NCBI GenBank assembly: GCA_001179505.1
Contig: CDMY01000625.1
Span: forward strand, 6,401 to 40,834
Source of the DNA: Vitrella brassicaformis
Taxonomy: Eukaryota; Sar; Vitrellaceae
Length of the DNA stretch: 34,434 nt
Direction: 5' to 3'
This document shows, piece by piece, positions 33,401 to 34,434 of this stretch (positions are counted from its first letter, which is position 1; each line of letters opens with the position of its first letter). Below the pieces are notes generated by a model. The model did not search any database, was not told the origin of the DNA, and worked only from the letters and a program-made list of their open reading frames with translations. The position numbers and the translations under genes are program-made.

Positions 33401-34107
33401 GGGGGGCGCTGGAAGCACACACAAAAGCAGGCATGACAGCACAACGTGTGCAGGTGTATGTGTGTTCGATGCAACACCTGTCTGGTTGTCCCTCCTGTTG
33501 GTCTTCGAAGTCGGCTTGGTAGCCCTCGTCCGACTTGACCTCCTCTGACACGGGCTTTCCCTCCTTCTCCACTGGTGCTGGCCGCCCCTCAGCCTCCTTG
33601 GCTGCTGGCTGCTCCTCCCTGACGACGTGGGGCTCCTTCACCTCAGCTGCACACGTCAGGCATTTGAGGAGGGACCAAGCCATATATGACAAAATTGCAA
33701 GACATTCACTTACCCTCGTCTTTCTCTGTCTTCTTTTCCTCCTCGGTCGGCTCCTCTGTGTGCTCGAAAACTGTCGGTGGCTTCTCGGCGGTCTTCTTGT
33801 TATCTTCCTCCTCGGGGAAGGTCTCCCCGTCGAACCTCCCCGACTTGGTCTCCGATGACACCATCACGACGGACTCGCGAGGGGGTCGGGCAGGTGGGGC
33901 AGGCTCCTCCACCTTCTCGTGACGCTGAGGGTCCTCAGACGGCTCTGGTGGCCGCTCCCCTTCCTCCTCCCGTCTCTCCTTGGACGCGTTGGGCTGGGCG
34001 GTCGATTCGGGCACATGGGGAGGGTGTGAGTGGTCGTCTTGCTGTCTACCACAGCAACACCACCCCTCACACCTCCCCACTCTTACTCTCGGGAAGCAAT
34101 TTCCCAT
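27431..34107 (-). CDS. Ubiquitin-specific protease (USP10-like catalytic domain) with eIF4G-like N-terminal half
   Basis: Exons: 34107-33714, 33646-33478, 33408-33237, 33151-32786, 32681-32476, 32402-32303, 32151-32097, 32035-31851, 31764-31095, 31023-30944, 30841-30715, 30624-30122, 30040-29915, 29813-29727, 29664-29605, 29509-29305, 29221-29063, 28952-28860, ~28782-28688, 28612-28527, 28428-28347, 28263-28155, 28050-27878, 27843-~27799, 27740-27651, 27560-27431; ~1,520 residues. The C-terminal ~470 residues are a USP cysteine protease that removes ubiquitin: Cys box GLENIKNYCYVNALIQ, QSDPQEFLLDLFNNLH, VLSLKR, then YQLVSVVVHHG, VGHFSAFVR and WISCDD with the His and Asp. The N-terminal half starts MGNCF (myristoylation/palmitoylation type), is acidic and disordered, and has RFYPIEFLKSF, an eIF4E-binding-like YxxxxL. 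It also shares the DVLHRYQLSDTL exons with the eIF4G-like pseudogene. Oddities: in-frame TAA at 32109-32107, a 1-nt phase conflict between exons 18 and 19, and a probable GC donor near 27799. Confidence 0.75.
28789..28814. repeat. AATAC pentanucleotide microsatellite
   Basis: About five tandem AATAC units inside the intron between exons 18 and 19 of the USP gene, right beside the acceptor. Slippage here could alter the acceptor's branch/pyrimidine region but not the coding frame. Confidence 0.9.
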
Positions 34108-34434
34108 CTTCTCCTATAGCGCCCCCAAAAGCGAGCTGTCGATCAAAAAACTTGGAGCCAATAAGATTGCCCTTCGGTAAGAACGCCGAACTGTGGCTGT
34201 GACACGCAGCGAAGGACACTTTAGCAAGAGCCGAAGCTCCAAGGCTAGAGATCGACTCCCTCGGGGAGACCACACGCCGCGCACCAGCAGCAGCACCAGA
34301 TCTGGCACGCCCAGGACGCCTCATGAGCCACGAGAGCCGGCGCACATCCCATCTCGCACAGGGCAGCATCCTCGTGTCGGCAGCACAGGTGCGACTCAAC
34401 CGCCGACAGAAATGGCGTAGATCAGGGAAGGGGT
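34108..34434. other. Upstream flank of the USP gene, window edge
   Basis: The last 327 bp should contain the 5' leader and promoter of the minus-strand USP gene. Open frames exist on both strands. The plus-strand one (34193-34420) is Ser/Arg/Thr/Pro-rich with no ATG. The minus-strand one runs into exon 1 out of frame. Neither can be called a gene from what is visible. Confidence 0.4.

Noticed and set aside
34193-34420. Ser/Arg-rich plus-strand coding region at the window edge
   Set aside because: No ATG, short, and it lies in the expected leader/promoter of the opposite gene.

Overview
The window is nuclear DNA of an intron-dense protist. Genes are cut into 5-26 exons by short introns (mostly 55-150 bp), often rich in CA or TCTG runs, with GT/GC donors and AG acceptors. 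Intergenic gaps are short and there is no operon structure or bacterial signal. The gene content (a plastid-style arginine enzyme behind an N-terminal hydrophobic segment, an expansin-like wall protein, CCCH zinc-finger and Nudix proteins, a large secreted propeller) suggests a photosynthetic alveolate. A chromerid such as Vitrella is my best guess, but that is inference. I rebuilt exon chains by hand; for seven gene models nearly every junction keeps codon phase, and the exceptions are reported.

Minus-strand block (47-14143), four genes read right to left, about 270-370 bp apart: an expansin-like surface protein (12390-14143), N-acetylglutamate synthase with an N-terminal hydrophobic segment (8790-12017), a degenerate CCCH zinc-finger protein (5533-8517), and an unrecognised 1,325-residue protein with a basic Pro-rich tail (47-5245).

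Middle plus-strand block (14303-23663). A gene of unknown function grew by tandem copying of a ~621-bp multi-exon unit and has a 4-bp frameshift in exon 1 (14303-16617). Next come an intronless fragment of a ribonucleotide reductase large subunit (17535-18212), a GC-rich minisatellite, a 1,027-residue secreted protein with PKD, TIG and sugar-dehydrogenase-like propeller regions (18521-22342), and a Nudix hydrolase (22851-23663). The expansin gene and the propeller gene, which diverge from this block, share a GC-rich element just upstream of their starts.

Right block (23969-34107). A large minus-strand gene (27431-34107) joins an N-terminal half with eIF4G-like features to a complete USP-type deubiquitinase domain. 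Facing it on the plus strand is a partial, frameshifted relative (23969-26450) that carries an eIF4G MIF4G-like start and is followed by a remnant of the USP last exon. Shared intron sequence shows the two are a recent inverted duplication. The intact-looking copy also carries one in-frame TAA and one 1-nt phase conflict.

No rRNA, tRNA, CRISPR array, insertion sequence or complete transposon was found.
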